A stretch of 64,000 bases of DNA from Syntrophomonas sp. DTU019 (GTDB lineage: Bacteria; Bacillota; Syntrophomonadia; Syntrophomonadales; Syntrophomonadaceae). Below the pieces are notes generated by a model that did not search any database, had not been told where the DNA came from, and was given only the letters and a program-made list of their open reading frames with translations. The translations under genes and the position numbers were made by a program. The DNA lies in contig CAJYDM010000008.1 in the NCBI GenBank assembly GCA_913757435.1, forward strand, positions 16,746 through 80,745. Reading direction: 5' to 3'. Shown here piece after piece: positions 43,921 through 54,456 of the stretch (its first letter is position 1; every line of letters begins with the position of its first letter).

Positions 43921-44589
43921 GTGCTGAGTTTTGCGCTTAGGGCTGCAGTGATGTATTTTCTGGCTTTGATCATGGTAAGGGTATTAGGCAAGCGGGCCCT
44001 GGGTGAACTGGGGCCTTTTGATTTTGTGGTCATGACCGGGGTAGGCCACACTGTGGTCTCCATCGCCCTGGACCAGAGCATCCCGTTCATAGAGGGAATA
44101 ATAGTACTGTTCACGCTGGCTGGCCTGGAATGGTTAATGTGCTACCTGGGGTTGAAAAGCCAGAAGTTGTCTAATCTCATTATCGGCACCCCCAAGGTGC
44201 TGATCGAGGACGGCCGCATCATCAAAGAGAACCTGGCCAAAGAGAATTTCAATGTCGATGACCTCATGCAGGAACTGCGCAAACAGGGCATCCCTGATGT
44301 GGATATGGTGGAAAAAGGGGTCCTGGAATCCTGCGGGGGATTCAGCGTGATCTTGCGTGGCGGAGATGAACCCGTGACCAGGCGTGATCTGGGCATAGCC
44401 CCGCCACCGCGCAGTGAAATCCTGACCCGGGTAGGGATGTCCCGCAAAGATTTCTTCCAGCAACAGCAGGGGCCTAGCTGGCAGGGTGAACCAGAGTTGT
44501 CCCTGCCGGAGGCCTTCAACAAACTGCAAGCCCAACTGGAGAATCTGTCGACTCGCCTGGATGAGATAAGCAAGGCTGTAAAGGCCTAA
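43921..44589 (+). CDS. DUF421 (YetF-like) membrane protein
   Basis: A 222-residue protein from GTG 43921, nine bases after AAGGAGG. Three N-terminal membrane helices are followed by the soluble DUF421 beta domain: GKRALGELGPFDFVVMTGVG and NLIIGTPKVLIEDGRIIKEN, then LRKQGIPDVDMVEKGVLES. The C-terminus carries an extra coiled coil (FNKLQAQLENLSTRLDEISK). In spore formers such proteins occur among YetF/YrbG/YkjA/SpoVA-neighbour types; the molecular role is uncertain. The 292-bp gap before it holds no clear gene. Confidence 0.85.
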   Translation: MLSFALRAAVMYFLALIMVRVLGKRALGELGPFDFVVMTGVGHTVVSIALDQSIPFIEGIIVLFTLAGLEWLMCYLGLKSQKLSNLIIGTPKVLIEDGRIIKENLAKENFNVDDLMQELRKQGIPDVDMVEKGVLESCGGFSVILRGGDEPVTRRDLGIAPPPRSEILTRVGMSRKDFFQQQQGPSWQGEPELSLPEAFNKLQAQLENLSTRLDEISKAVKA

Positions 44590-44659
44590 TATATCGGTTT
44601 GTGATATAATGGAAACGCATTTTTATACTGCCGATTTTTGACGGTGAAAGGTGGTTATT

Positions 44660-45607
44660 ATGAAGTTACGGGAAATATACGAACTGGCAATAAACCTGGG
44701 AAAAAAATACGACCCGCGCGGAGATGGAATCAACGCTCTGCTGGAGAGGGAAGAGAAGGCTTACCAGGCATTGAAGAGTGATGAACAAGAATTCTACGAC
44801 ACTGAATGTCTGGTCAATCCCTACGCAGATACCCGCATCTTGAACGGCACCGGGAATGAAGACATTAAAACCGTGATGACGGGGATAGACATTGAAACCC
44901 CGGAGGTCCTGCTGGCAGACCAACTCAAAGGCCGAGGCCGCCAGATCGACGCGCTCATCGCCCACCATCCCGAAGGCATAGCCCAAGTTGCCCTGCACCA
45001 GGTGATGCATGTGCAGGCTGACATGCTGGCTGATGCAGGTGTGCCTATCAATGTCGCTGAGGGCATCATGGTGTCTCGCATCGCCGAGGTGCGCCGTGCC
45101 CTCATGCCCGCCAATCACCAGCGGGCGGTCGACGCAGCCCGGCTATTGGATATGCCTTTTATGTGCGTGCACTCCCCGGCGGACAATCTGGTCAACCATT
45201 ATCTCAACCGGCTGTTTGCTGAAAACGCCTATCGCAGCGTGGAAGATGTGGTGGAATTGCTCTTGACCATTCCCGAGTATAAAATGGCCCGCCGCCTCAA
45301 GGCCGGCCCGCGCATTCTGGTGGGGGACAAAAAGCGGCGCGCCGGGCAGATCTTTGTCAAAATGACCGGGGGCACCGGAGGATCGGAAAAATCCTATGAG
45401 AAGCTGGCGCAGGCCAGGGTGGGTACGGTGATCGCTATGCATATGACTGACAAGCATCGTCAGGCAGCTAAAGACAACCATATAAATGTGATCATATCCG
45501 GACATATGGCCAGCGATTCGCTGGGCATGAACCTATTCCTGGATGAACTGACCAAGCGGGGCCTGGAAATACTGCCTTGTGCCGGGTTGCTGCGGGTGGA
45601 GCGTTAA
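44660..45607 (+). CDS. NIF3-like protein
   Basis: A 315-residue protein from ATG 44660, behind AAAGGTGG. The DALIAHHPEG string, a C-terminal IISGHMASDSLGMNLFLDEL and the metal-dependent layout match the NIF3/YqfO fold, in the longer form seen in Clostridia. The N-terminal 80 residues are extra. NIF3 proteins bind two metals; a GTP cyclohydrolase-like or metal-chaperone role is debated. The next gene starts 22 bp after its stop. Confidence 0.75.
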   Translation: MKLREIYELAINLGKKYDPRGDGINALLEREEKAYQALKSDEQEFYDTECLVNPYADTRILNGTGNEDIKTVMTGIDIETPEVLLADQLKGRGRQIDALIAHHPEGIAQVALHQVMHVQADMLADAGVPINVAEGIMVSRIAEVRRALMPANHQRAVDAARLLDMPFMCVHSPADNLVNHYLNRLFAENAYRSVEDVVELLLTIPEYKMARRLKAGPRILVGDKKRRAGQIFVKMTGGTGGSEKSYEKLAQARVGTVIAMHMTDKHRQAAKDNHINVIISGHMASDSLGMNLFLDELTKRGLEILPCAGLLRVER

Positions 45608-45629
45608 TCGTCGCCCAGGAGGAAACATC

Positions 45630-48098
45630 GTGGAATTATTAGCCCCGGCCGGCAATTGGACCGCCATGCAAGCCGCCTTTGCCAACGGCGCCGATGCGGT
45701 CTATCTGGGTGGACAGAAGTTCAATGCACGCCACAGCGCGGACAATTTTAGCATGGATCAGGTCCAGAAGGCGGTTGAATACGCCCGGGTACGTAATAAA
45801 AAAATGTATATTACTTTCAATACCTTGATCGACAATCAGGAATTCTCGGCTGCGCTGGATTATGCCTATGATCTGTATGCTGCTGGGGTAGATGCTGTCA
45901 TCGTGCAGGATCTCGGTCTGTTGACCAGCTTGCGCCGACTGTTGCCCCAATTGCCTGTGCATGCCAGCACACAGATGACGGTGCACAACAGCCCAGCGGC
46001 GGCGCTGCTGTTGCAACAGGGGGTATCCCGCCTAGTGCTCGCCCGGGAGATGAGCATCGCCGAGATCAAGTGTCTCCACCAGGATATTCCGGGAATAGAA
46101 CTGGAAGTCTTTGCACACGGAGCCTTGTGCTTCTGCTATTCCGGACAATGCTTGTTCAGCAGCATGGTAGGGGGCAGAAGCGGAAATAGAGGCCGCTGTG
46201 CGCAGCCCTGCCGCTTGCCTTATCAACTGATCAAAGAAGATGGCAGAGAAAAGCGGGTGATGGATACAGCCGGGCGCTACCTGTTGAGCCCGGCCGACCT
46301 GTGTGTGGTGGATCATCTGGCTGAACTCAGAGAAGCCGGAGTGACGGCGCTAAAAATCGAGGGGCGAATGAAACGGGCTGAGTATGTGGCGGTGGTTACC
46401 TCAGTCTACCGTCAGGCCTTGGACTTGCTGCAAGTTGATGCGTCAGCCGTTATTGATGAATTGCAGCGCAAGAAGCTCTACCAGATATTCAACCGCACCT
46501 TGGGCAGCGGTTACCTGTTGCCTGAGCACAAGGTGCTAAACATAAACCGCCCCAATAACCGGGGAGTATATTTAGGACGGGTCATTTCCCACCAGGCCGG
46601 GTACTTGACTATTAAATTGAGCGAAGAGCTGGCCTTGGGAGACGGCATCGAGGTCTGGGTGGCACAGGGCAAAGGGCCTTCCGCCATCGTCAGAGCCATT
46701 CTTGTGGAGGGAACGGCAGTGGCCCAGGCAGGGCGCGGACAGACTGTGACCATCCCGCTTACAGGCCGGGCAGCGCCGGGAGACCGGGTATTTAAGACCC
46801 ATGATGAGGCCTTAATCAATGCTGCCCAAGCCAGTATTGAGTTGGATAAGGAATTCAAGATCCCGGTTCGGATGAAAGTGCAAATCGAAAGCGGAAAGCC
46901 TATGTTGCTGACCCTTGAGGATTTCAAAGGCCACCGGGTGCAAGTGGAAAGCGCCAACACCGCGGTAGCATCTCAGAGGCAGCCCCTACAGGAAGATACT
47001 ATAATGGAAAAATTGGGTCGCCTGGGGGGGACCCCTCTAGCCCTGCAGGAATACCAACTGGAATACCAGGGCGGGCTAATACTGCCTTTTAGCGACCTGA
47101 ACGACAGCCGCCGCCGGGCTGTTGAGCAGCTCCTGGATTTGATAATCGACCGCCCTCCTCTCAATATAGATGATCGGCAGCGCTTCGATCAGGAGGTTAA
47201 GGCGCATCAGCCCAAGTCCGGCCGAAGGCCTTCACAGGCGGCGCTCCTGAGCATTGCGGTAAGCACCCCGGAAGCGGTCCGTCAAGGGGTGGAGGCTGGT
47301 GCTGACCGGGTCTACATCGCCTGGCAGGGGTTGCGTGGCTTTACTGTCGCCAGGGAAGATCTAACCTCGCTGTACCGCTGGGGAAAACAGCGCGGTGCGG
47401 AAATAGTGGTGGCCTTGCCCCGTATACAGCAAAACGGTCAGATGGTGCCCGGGAATGATTCAAATTCTGCCGGGTGGGGCAGTTTTCTGGTGGGGAATCT
47501 GGGAGCACTAAACTGGGTGAGTCAGGAAAATATAGCCTCATACGGTGATTACGGATTGAATTGTTTCAATCAATACACTTTGGACTGGCTGTTAAACCAG
47601 GGCCTGCAGGGAGTCTGCCTGTCCCCGGAGCTGAACCTGGAGCAGCTCCACAGTTTTAGCGATCTAAGCGGTGCTGAACTGCTGATTCACGGTGACCTGA
47701 CCCTGATGGTTTCGGCCAGCTGTCCCATTAAAGCCGCATTGGGCGGGGAGAAGTGCAGGAACGCCTGCAGTCAAGGCCAATTCTGGCTAAAGGACGAAAA
47801 AGGCTACCAATTTCCGGTAGCCACCGACAAAAAATGCCGCTTCTATGTGTTTAATTCCCGGCGTCTGTGCCTGCTGGACGATTTGGACAGCCTGTTTACA
47901 TTGGGCCTGGCCAGTTTGCGCATCGAGGCCTGGCGTGATCACGCGGCACAAGTTGCTGAAACCGTAGCCGTCTACCGGCGCGCTCTAAATGGGCTTTTAC
48001 AGGGCAAGAAGGTGGATCTGGTGCTGCTGCGCAAAGTTCTGCAGCAGAAGCAGGGTTTCAACCCCACCAAAGGACATCTGTACAGAGGTGTTTTGTAA
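45630..48098 (+). CDS. U32 family peptidase / rRNA hydroxylation-type protein
   Basis: 822 residues from GTG 45630, with AGGAGG nine bases upstream. The N-terminal TIM-barrel U32 domain contains the signature EVFAHGALCFCYSGQCLFSS and the Cys set GRCAQPCRLPY. The central part (about 370-470) is a DUF3656-like beta domain. The C-terminal 300 residues resemble a second, degenerate U32-like half with CPIKAALGGEKCRNACSQG. Double-length U32 proteins of this type include RlhA, needed for 23S rRNA C2501 hydroxylation, so an RNA-modification role is more likely than proteolysis. Confidence 0.85.
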   Translation: MELLAPAGNWTAMQAAFANGADAVYLGGQKFNARHSADNFSMDQVQKAVEYARVRNKKMYITFNTLIDNQEFSAALDYAYDLYAAGVDAVIVQDLGLLTSLRRLLPQLPVHASTQMTVHNSPAAALLLQQGVSRLVLAREMSIAEIKCLHQDIPGIELEVFAHGALCFCYSGQCLFSSMVGGRSGNRGRCAQPCRLPYQLIKEDGREKRVMDTAGRYLLSPADLCVVDHLAELREAGVTALKIEGRMKRAEYVAVVTSVYRQALDLLQVDASAVIDELQRKKLYQIFNRTLGSGYLLPEHKVLNINRPNNRGVYLGRVISHQAGYLTIKLSEELALGDGIEVWVAQGKGPSAIVRAILVEGTAVAQAGRGQTVTIPLTGRAAPGDRVFKTHDEALINAAQASIELDKEFKIPVRMKVQIESGKPMLLTLEDFKGHRVQVESANTAVASQRQPLQEDTIMEKLGRLGGTPLALQEYQLEYQGGLILPFSDLNDSRRRAVEQLLDLIIDRPPLNIDDRQRFDQEVKAHQPKSGRRPSQAALLSIAVSTPEAVRQGVEAGADRVYIAWQGLRGFTVAREDLTSLYRWGKQRGAEIVVALPRIQQNGQMVPGNDSNSAGWGSFLVGNLGALNWVSQENIASYGDYGLNCFNQYTLDWLLNQGLQGVCLSPELNLEQLHSFSDLSGAELLIHGDLTLMVSASCPIKAALGGEKCRNACSQGQFWLKDEKGYQFPVATDKKCRFYVFNSRRLCLLDDLDSLFTLGLASLRIEAWRDHAAQVAETVAVYRRALNGLLQGKKVDLVLLRKVLQQKQGFNPTKGHLYRGVL

Positions 48099-48149
48099 AG
48101 GTATATTATGATATGTTGACCTATTATCTCACAGAAATGAGTTGAAACC

Positions 48150-50486
48150 GTGCAAAGTGAAACCCTTAAAAAGTTGGAGTTCGATAAGATACAAGAGCGC
48201 CTGGCAAATCTGACCCAGTTTGAGGGGGGGCGCAGCCGAGCTTTTAAAATGAAGCCCTCCCAGGATATTCAGATCATCAGGCAGCGCCTCAATGAGACTC
48301 AGGAGGCTATGGAATTCCTGCGTTTTGGCGAGCCAGCATATTTCTATGAACTGAAACTGATAGACCAGGCATTGGCTAAAGCCCGTATCAGAGGCACCCT
48401 CAACACCAGCGACCTGCACGACATTTACCTGATTTTGCATGCGGCGCGCCTGGCTGGCAAATCCATGCAATCAGCGAAGTACCCAGCTTTATCACAATTA
48501 TGCTCCGGCCTTACGGTGATCAATGACCTGGAAACGGAGATTGACCGCTGTATAGGTGAGGACGGCCAGGTGAGAGACAGCGCCTCGCCGCAGCTGCGCA
48601 GCATCCGCAGTCAGATTTCCACGCTGCGTTTGCGCATTAAAGAGTACTTGCAGGATTTCATCCGTTCCGGCAACAATCAGAAGTTGCTCCAGGACAGCAT
48701 CGTCACCGAGCGTGACGGCCGCTATGTGGTGCCGGTGAAGCAGGAGCACCGCCACGAAGTGCGGGGCATCGTCCACGACGAGTCGGCCAGCGGGGCTACA
48801 GTATTTATTGAGCCTATAGCGGTGGTGGACAACAATAACCGCATACGGACCCTGCAGGCGGAAGAGAAGCGTGAGATAGAGCGCATCCTGCAGGAACTTT
48901 CGGCTGCAGTGGCGGTCTATACTGAGGAACTGGCAGCTAATCAAGAGATCCTCTCCATACTGGACTTTATTTTGGCCCGGGGGCGTCTGGCTTACCGCAT
49001 GAACGCTTACCGTCCCGATGTAAATCCGTCGGGTATCATGGACATCAGCCGCGGGCAGCATCCTCTGTTGGGGGAAGAGGCTATCCCCATTAATATACAG
49101 TTGGGGCAGAGTTTCGATATACTGGTCATCACCGGACCCAATACCGGAGGCAAGACCGTGACTTTGAAAATGGTGGGACTGTTGGCGGTGATGGCCATGA
49201 GCGGCCTCTTCATTCCCGCCCGGGAAAACAGCCGTATCCCTATTTATAAAGAGATCTACGTGGACATTGGGGACGAACAGAGTATCGAGCAGTCATTGAG
49301 CACTTTCTCTGGCCACATGAAGAACATCATTAATATCATAAATCGAGCTGACCGGCACTCCTTGGTCTTGCTGGATGAATTGGGGGCCGGCACCGACCCG
49401 GTGGAAGGGGCCGCACTAGCTCGGGTGGTTCTGGAGGAACTGCTGAATAGACGGGCCCAGGTGATCGTAACCACTCATCAGAGCGAACTGAAGAGTTTTG
49501 CTTATCAAAATGAACGGGTCGAAAATGCCTGCGTGGAATTTGACCCTAAAACCTTGAAACCGACTTATGAACTGACCATTGGTATGCCGGGGCAGAGCAA
49601 CGCCTTCCAGATCGCTTCCCGCTTGGGGCTGGACAAAACACTGGTAGAGAAGGCCAAGAAACTGGTACCGGAACGTGAGGCCGAGGTGGGCAATATGATC
49701 CGCGAATTGAAAGCGGGACGCCTTGCCGCACAGAGCGAGGCTGAACAGTTGGCCGTGCTGCGCCGCCAGTTGGAGGAACAGCAGCAGCAGCTCGAAGCCG
49801 AGCGTTTGGATTTCGCAGCAGCCCATCGGGAAATACTGGCCAAAGCCCGCCAGGAAGCGTCCCAATACCTGCGTCAGGCCAAGCAGGAATCTGACCAGGC
49901 AGTGCAGGAGTTAAAAGAACTGCTAAAAGACAAACAGAACCCGCCGCGCTGGCATGAGGTGGAGGCCAGACGCAAGCGGATCACCCAACTGCCTGCAGAG
50001 CTATCCTTACCCGAGCCGAAACGGGAGACAGAACCGGGCCATATCAGTGCCGGGGATCATGTGCTCATCAGCAGCATCAACCAGCGCGGCACGGTATTGA
50101 GCGGGCCTGATGCGGAGGGCAGTGTACAGGTGCAAGTCGGTTCCATTAAGCTCACGGTAAAACAATCGGACCTGGTCAAGAGCAAGAAACTGGAAGCAAA
50201 GCCCAAAAAGGAACGCGCCACCACCTATTTGGAAAAAGCCCGGGCTATATCCAAGGAAATTGACCTGCGCGGCAAGATGGCCGATGAGGCTTTGATCTTG
50301 CTGGACCGTTACCTGGATGATGCCCGTCTGGTAGGACTGGAATCAGTACGGATCATACATGGCAAAGGCACTGGTGCCCTGCGTGCTGCGGTTCGGGAGT
50401 ACCTCAAGGGCAGTCACTATGTCAAGGCCTTCCGGGATGGACTGCGCGAGGAAGGCGGCTACGGGGTCACAGTAGCAGAACTGTAA
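48150..50486 (+). CDS. mutS2: Endonuclease MutS2
   Basis: A 778-residue protein starting at GTG 48150 with a weak site. It lacks the MutS mismatch-reading domain, has a long core with clamp and the ATPase ITGPNTGGKTVTLKMVGLLA (Walker A near residue 330) and LLDELGAGTDPVEGAALA (Walker B). A coiled-coil/KOW region and a C-terminal Smr nuclease domain follow (EIDLRGKMADEALILLDRYL, VRIIHGKGTGALR). It suppresses recombination or rescues collided ribosomes. The stop codon is the start of a 28-bp palindromic repeat. Confidence 0.95.
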   Translation: MQSETLKKLEFDKIQERLANLTQFEGGRSRAFKMKPSQDIQIIRQRLNETQEAMEFLRFGEPAYFYELKLIDQALAKARIRGTLNTSDLHDIYLILHAARLAGKSMQSAKYPALSQLCSGLTVINDLETEIDRCIGEDGQVRDSASPQLRSIRSQISTLRLRIKEYLQDFIRSGNNQKLLQDSIVTERDGRYVVPVKQEHRHEVRGIVHDESASGATVFIEPIAVVDNNNRIRTLQAEEKREIERILQELSAAVAVYTEELAANQEILSILDFILARGRLAYRMNAYRPDVNPSGIMDISRGQHPLLGEEAIPINIQLGQSFDILVITGPNTGGKTVTLKMVGLLAVMAMSGLFIPARENSRIPIYKEIYVDIGDEQSIEQSLSTFSGHMKNIINIINRADRHSLVLLDELGAGTDPVEGAALARVVLEELLNRRAQVIVTTHQSELKSFAYQNERVENACVEFDPKTLKPTYELTIGMPGQSNAFQIASRLGLDKTLVEKAKKLVPEREAEVGNMIRELKAGRLAAQSEAEQLAVLRRQLEEQQQQLEAERLDFAAAHREILAKARQEASQYLRQAKQESDQAVQELKELLKDKQNPPRWHEVEARRKRITQLPAELSLPEPKRETEPGHISAGDHVLISSINQRGTVLSGPDAEGSVQVQVGSIKLTVKQSDLVKSKKLEAKPKKERATTYLEKARAISKEIDLRGKMADEALILLDRYLDDARLVGLESVRIIHGKGTGALRAAVREYLKGSHYVKAFRDGLREEGGYGVTVAEL

Positions 50487-50552
50487 AAGTGCCAGGCACC
50501 ACAATTATTCAGTATTGCACAATAACTGAATAATTGTGGTGCCTGGCACTTT
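50486..50552. repeat. Palindromic AGTGCCAGGCACC repeat, likely bidirectional terminator
   Basis: Perfect 28-bp arms (50486-50513 and 50525-50552) with an 11-base loop, squeezed between the convergent mutS2 and PBP genes. Each arm contains AAGTGCCAGGCACCACAATT. It is unrelated in sequence to the GGGACGGTTCT elements at 26673 and 54486 but has the same design. Confidence 0.9.
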
Positions 50553-50560
50553 ATGGGATA

Positions 50561-53020
50561 TCAATCCCGGCGATTATCCACATCTTTATCCCGGGCGCTC
50601 TTTTTGGTTTCCTGATGATCAGCCAGTGGACAGCGTGGTAGTTTTTGTCCCTCCTGTATCACAATACGCTGCCGGTACTGTTCAGGGCAGCCGCCGGTTT
50701 CGTTGCGGCCGGGTATATTGGCCTCATACAGGCGGCCATTGTGGCGGGGGTCGCTGCAAATCACCACATCATTACGGAATATTCCGGAAACGCTGAACTC
50801 ATTGTGCAAATCGCAGGTTTCCGTAGGGACTTTATTTCCAGCCGCACTCTGTGCTTCTGCGATTACCATGGCCCGGGTTTCAGGATGGGGACAGAATACT
50901 CCCGCCAGCTTGCCTGAATCGGGACAGATGGTGACCAGTTGATGGCGGTCACATGTTTCGGTAGGAGCCACATTGGCCAGGCAATAGTCGGTTATGATCC
51001 GGTCACGAGGACAGATTTCTCCGGGAAGCTTGCCAGAATCCGGGCATACTGAAACCTGGATGATATTGCCGGGCATGGCAGGTTGACCGGGCTTGAAATC
51101 CTTATGAGCCTGGGTCAAAATCGAGGAGAACAACCGGGCCGGGATATCACCACCAAAGGCTGTTTCCGATGGATACTGCCGTGGATAGTTACGCAGGGTG
51201 TCCTTCTGATCGAATCCCTGCCATACCGCACAAGCATAGCTGGGGGTAAAGCCACAGAACCAGGAGTCTCGGTAATCATCAGTGGTCCCGGTCTTGCCAG
51301 CGGTGAAAACCCCCGGGACCTGTCCCCGGGTGCCGGTTCCGGAGGTAACCACAGTGCGCATCATACTGGTCATGAGCCAGGCGGTCTGTTCGGTCATAAC
51401 CCGCCTGGAATTCGGGCTGTAAGAATAAATCTCGGCGCCCCGGGCATCAACAATGCGGCGTATAAAATGGGGATCGTTGTATACCCCATTATTGGCAAAG
51501 GCGGCATAGGCGGATGCCATTTGCACCGGGGTTACCCCTTGAGTTAGTCCTCCCAGAGAAAGCGGAGCCAGGGCCAGATCGTTGGTGCCGGGGGTGTCTA
51601 AGAGAGGCAGGCCCAGGGAACGGCCGAAATCGAAGGCGGCACGGATGCCAACCTTATCCAGCATCTGCACAGCATAGGTATTGATTGAGTCCTTCACCGC
51701 AGCGCGCATGGAGATAATTCCGCGGAAACGGCCGTCGTAATTTTGGGGTGACCATACCGTGCCCCCGGATTTATAGCTTATGGGTGAATCATCCAGGGCA
51801 TAAAATGGCATCAGGCCAGCTTCCAGAGCCGGAGCGTATACAGTCAGGGGCTTGATGGCTGAACCTGGTTGACGGTATGCGGCGATGGCGCGGTTAAACT
51901 GCCGCTGTGCCTGATAGGTGCGGCCTCCCATGATGGCCTTGACCTCCCCGTTTTCGGCTGCGACTACCGCCATGGCAGATTGCACTGCCTGTCCGCTGGG
52001 ACTGGTCTGTTTTAGAAAACGGTCAGGGTTTGCGTATAGTTCCTCAGAATACTTCTGCAGATCGGCGTCCAGGGCGGTATAGATTCTGAGACCGGCCCGA
52101 TATATGGCTGCCTCAGCATCGCTGGTATCCGGATAGGTCTTCTGCGCACTTAAAATATTGATAGCTTCCTCAATAACCGCATCCACATAGTAACCATACT
52201 GTTTATTGCCCAGGCCCCCGTTCTTAAAGTTCAAATTGGCTTCATAGGCGGCATCGGCTGTAGCCTGGTCTATATAACCGGCCATGACCATGTTGTTGAG
52301 CACATCCCGCTGTCTGGCTTTGGCCCGGTCCAGGTGCTGGTAAGGGTCGTAATAATTCGGACCCTGAGGGAGCCCGGCCAGCAGTGAGCATTCAGCCAGG
52401 TTCAGTTCGGAGACATCTTTGCCGAAATAAGTGTTGGCAGCTGCCTGCACCCCATAAGCTCCATTGCCGAAAGGGATGATATTAAGGTAGGCATTCATGA
52501 TCTCATCCTTGGAATAAACTGATTCCAGTTTAAAGGCGATCAGGATCTCCTTGGCCTTGCGCTCCCAGGTGGTCTCAAGGCTTAGATAGGCGTTGCGGGC
52601 CAGTTGCTGGGTTATGGAACTGGCCCCTTCCCCTTTTAGGTCGCCGGAAGTGAGGTTGCGGTAGAGCGCCCTGGCGATGCCACGGAAATTGACCCCGTGG
52701 TGCTTGTAGAAATTGCGGTCTTCGGTAGCCACAAAGGCATTTATAAGATCCTGCGGCACCTTGTTCAGTTCAACTTCGGTGCGGTTTTGCCCGGCATGCA
52801 GCCCGCTCACCAATTGATCCTGATCATCGTAGATCAAGGTGGTTTTGGCACCGGACAGTTGTCCGGGGTCAAAAGCTGGCAGATCACGGGCAGCAAAAAT
52901 GAACAAAGCCAGTAAACAGATGAAACCTACTGCTGCCAGGCCGCCAACCGCCATCGCTATCTTTCGAGGCCAGTTGTTGACCTTAAATGAGCGAGGCTTG
53001 CTTTTATTATTCTCTGTCAT
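50561..53020 (-). CDS. Class A penicillin-binding protein (PBP1A type)
   Basis: An 819-residue bifunctional peptidoglycan synthase. A cytoplasmic basic tail and one membrane helix (about 20-45) lead to the GT51 glycosyltransferase (ATEDRNFYKHHGVNFRGIA, GEGASSITQQLARN) and the transpeptidase with PGSAIKPL (SxxK) and GKTGTTDDYRDSWF (KTG). The last 160 residues are a Cys-rich tail with repeated CPDSGKL...CP...PTETCD-H units. ATG 53020 follows GGAGG at 12 bases. It is convergent with mutS2 and divergent from tyrS. Confidence 0.93.
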   Translation of the reverse strand: MTENNKSKPRSFKVNNWPRKIAMAVGGLAAVGFICLLALFIFAARDLPAFDPGQLSGAKTTLIYDDQDQLVSGLHAGQNRTEVELNKVPQDLINAFVATEDRNFYKHHGVNFRGIARALYRNLTSGDLKGEGASSITQQLARNAYLSLETTWERKAKEILIAFKLESVYSKDEIMNAYLNIIPFGNGAYGVQAAANTYFGKDVSELNLAECSLLAGLPQGPNYYDPYQHLDRAKARQRDVLNNMVMAGYIDQATADAAYEANLNFKNGGLGNKQYGYYVDAVIEEAINILSAQKTYPDTSDAEAAIYRAGLRIYTALDADLQKYSEELYANPDRFLKQTSPSGQAVQSAMAVVAAENGEVKAIMGGRTYQAQRQFNRAIAAYRQPGSAIKPLTVYAPALEAGLMPFYALDDSPISYKSGGTVWSPQNYDGRFRGIISMRAAVKDSINTYAVQMLDKVGIRAAFDFGRSLGLPLLDTPGTNDLALAPLSLGGLTQGVTPVQMASAYAAFANNGVYNDPHFIRRIVDARGAEIYSYSPNSRRVMTEQTAWLMTSMMRTVVTSGTGTRGQVPGVFTAGKTGTTDDYRDSWFCGFTPSYACAVWQGFDQKDTLRNYPRQYPSETAFGGDIPARLFSSILTQAHKDFKPGQPAMPGNIIQVSVCPDSGKLPGEICPRDRIITDYCLANVAPTETCDRHQLVTICPDSGKLAGVFCPHPETRAMVIAEAQSAAGNKVPTETCDLHNEFSVSGIFRNDVVICSDPRHNGRLYEANIPGRNETGGCPEQYRQRIVIQEGQKLPRCPLADHQETKKSARDKDVDNRRD

Positions 53021-53205
53021 ATCGAAAATGAGCCTCCTGGATATAATAATAAGTATTAATTTGACGAAATGCCCCGTTATTCCTGCCGTTTACGCTAAGG
53101 GCCGGAAAAACTGGATTTTGTACTATATACGCCTGTACTCTTCTCAATATTGCACATTATTGCGGCATTGTGCTATCATTTTTTTTATGGTAAGGAGGTT
53201 ATTTT

Positions 53206-54423
53206 GTGGAAAATGCTATTGAAATACAGGCCGAACAGCAGTTGCAGCAGATTCGCCGCGGAGTGGTAGAGATCGTGCCTGAGGCTGAACTGAAGCAGAA
53301 ACTGTTGCGCTCACTGCAGAGCGGAAAACCTTTGCGCATAAAACTGGGATTGGACCCGACCGCACCTGATATCCATCTGGGACACACCGTGGTCCTGAAC
53401 AAATTGCGTCAGTTCCAGGATTTGGGCCATGAGATCCATCTCATCATAGGCGATTTCACTGGGCGCATCGGAGACCCCAGCGGCAAATCCGAAACCCGTA
53501 AACAGCTTACCGAAGAACAAATCCAGATCAATGCCAAAACCTATCAGGAGCAGATATTCAAAGTACTCCGGGCTGACAGGACTATTGTGCATTATAACAG
53601 CGAATGGCTGATGCCTTTAGACCTCGCCCAGGTCCTGCAGTTGGCCGGCAAATACACCGTAGCCCGCATGCTGGAAAGAGATGATTTTGATAAACGCTAC
53701 AAGGAAGGTCTGCCCATCGGAGTGCACGAATTCATGTATCCCCTCATGCAGGGTTATGATTCAGTGGTACTAAAAGCCGATGTGGAGATGGGGGGCACCG
53801 ATCAGAAGTTCAATCTGCTGGTGGGACGGCACCTGTTGAGGGAATACGGGCATGAACCTCAGGTAGCCTTAATGATGCCGATATTGGAAGGCACTGACGG
53901 GGTGCAGAAGATGAGCAAGAGCCTGGGCAATTATATCGGGGTCAATGACGAACCCTACGAGATGTTCGGCAAGACCATGTCTATCCCAGACCAGCTCATC
54001 TGCCGGTATTTTGAATTACTCACCCGGGTTCCTATGGAAGAGGTTAAGGCCATAGATGAGGCCATGCAGAAGGGCTCTTTAAACCCAAGGGATGCCAAAA
54101 TCCGTCTGGCCAAAGAGATCATCACCATGTACCACGATGCTAACGAAGCCATAAAAGCCGAAGAACGATTCAAATTGGTATTCAGCCAGGGTGAGATCCC
54201 GCAGGATATCCCTGCGGTGACGGTCCCCAGCGGTGAAGTCTGGCTTCCCAAGTTTCTTACCGACAACGGCTTGACCACCTCCACCAGTGAGGGGCGGCGG
54301 TCGATCAACCAGGGAGCGGTACGCATCAATGGCGAAAAAGTAGAAGAGGAAAACATCCTCCTCAGCGGTCAAATGGTAATTCAGCTGGGCAAGCGCAAAT
54401 TCCTGCGCGTTACGGCCGAATAG
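53206..54423 (+). CDS. tyrS: Tyrosine-tRNA ligase
   Basis: A 405-residue class I synthetase starting at GTG 53206 with AAGGAGG. LGLDPTAPDIHLGHTVVLNK holds the HIGH-type motif, and KMSKSLGNYIGVND the KMSKS loop. The C-terminal S4 domain (GRRSINQGAVRINGEKVEEE) binds tRNA. The sequence is of the TyrZ-like type rather than the TyrS of E. coli. The 185-bp upstream gap contains no T-box, unlike pheS here. A palindromic repeat after the gene probably ends transcription. Confidence 0.95.
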   Translation: MENAIEIQAEQQLQQIRRGVVEIVPEAELKQKLLRSLQSGKPLRIKLGLDPTAPDIHLGHTVVLNKLRQFQDLGHEIHLIIGDFTGRIGDPSGKSETRKQLTEEQIQINAKTYQEQIFKVLRADRTIVHYNSEWLMPLDLAQVLQLAGKYTVARMLERDDFDKRYKEGLPIGVHEFMYPLMQGYDSVVLKADVEMGGTDQKFNLLVGRHLLREYGHEPQVALMMPILEGTDGVQKMSKSLGNYIGVNDEPYEMFGKTMSIPDQLICRYFELLTRVPMEEVKAIDEAMQKGSLNPRDAKIRLAKEIITMYHDANEAIKAEERFKLVFSQGEIPQDIPAVTVPSGEVWLPKFLTDNGLTTSTSEGRRSINQGAVRINGEKVEEENILLSGQMVIQLGKRKFLRVTAE

Positions 54424-54456
54424 GCTAATACAAAATTGAATCACGCATGTTAAGGG

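Noticed and set aside
53021..53205. T-box upstream of tyrS
   Set aside because: No TGGTACC-type core or terminator-antiterminator pair in this 185-bp gap.
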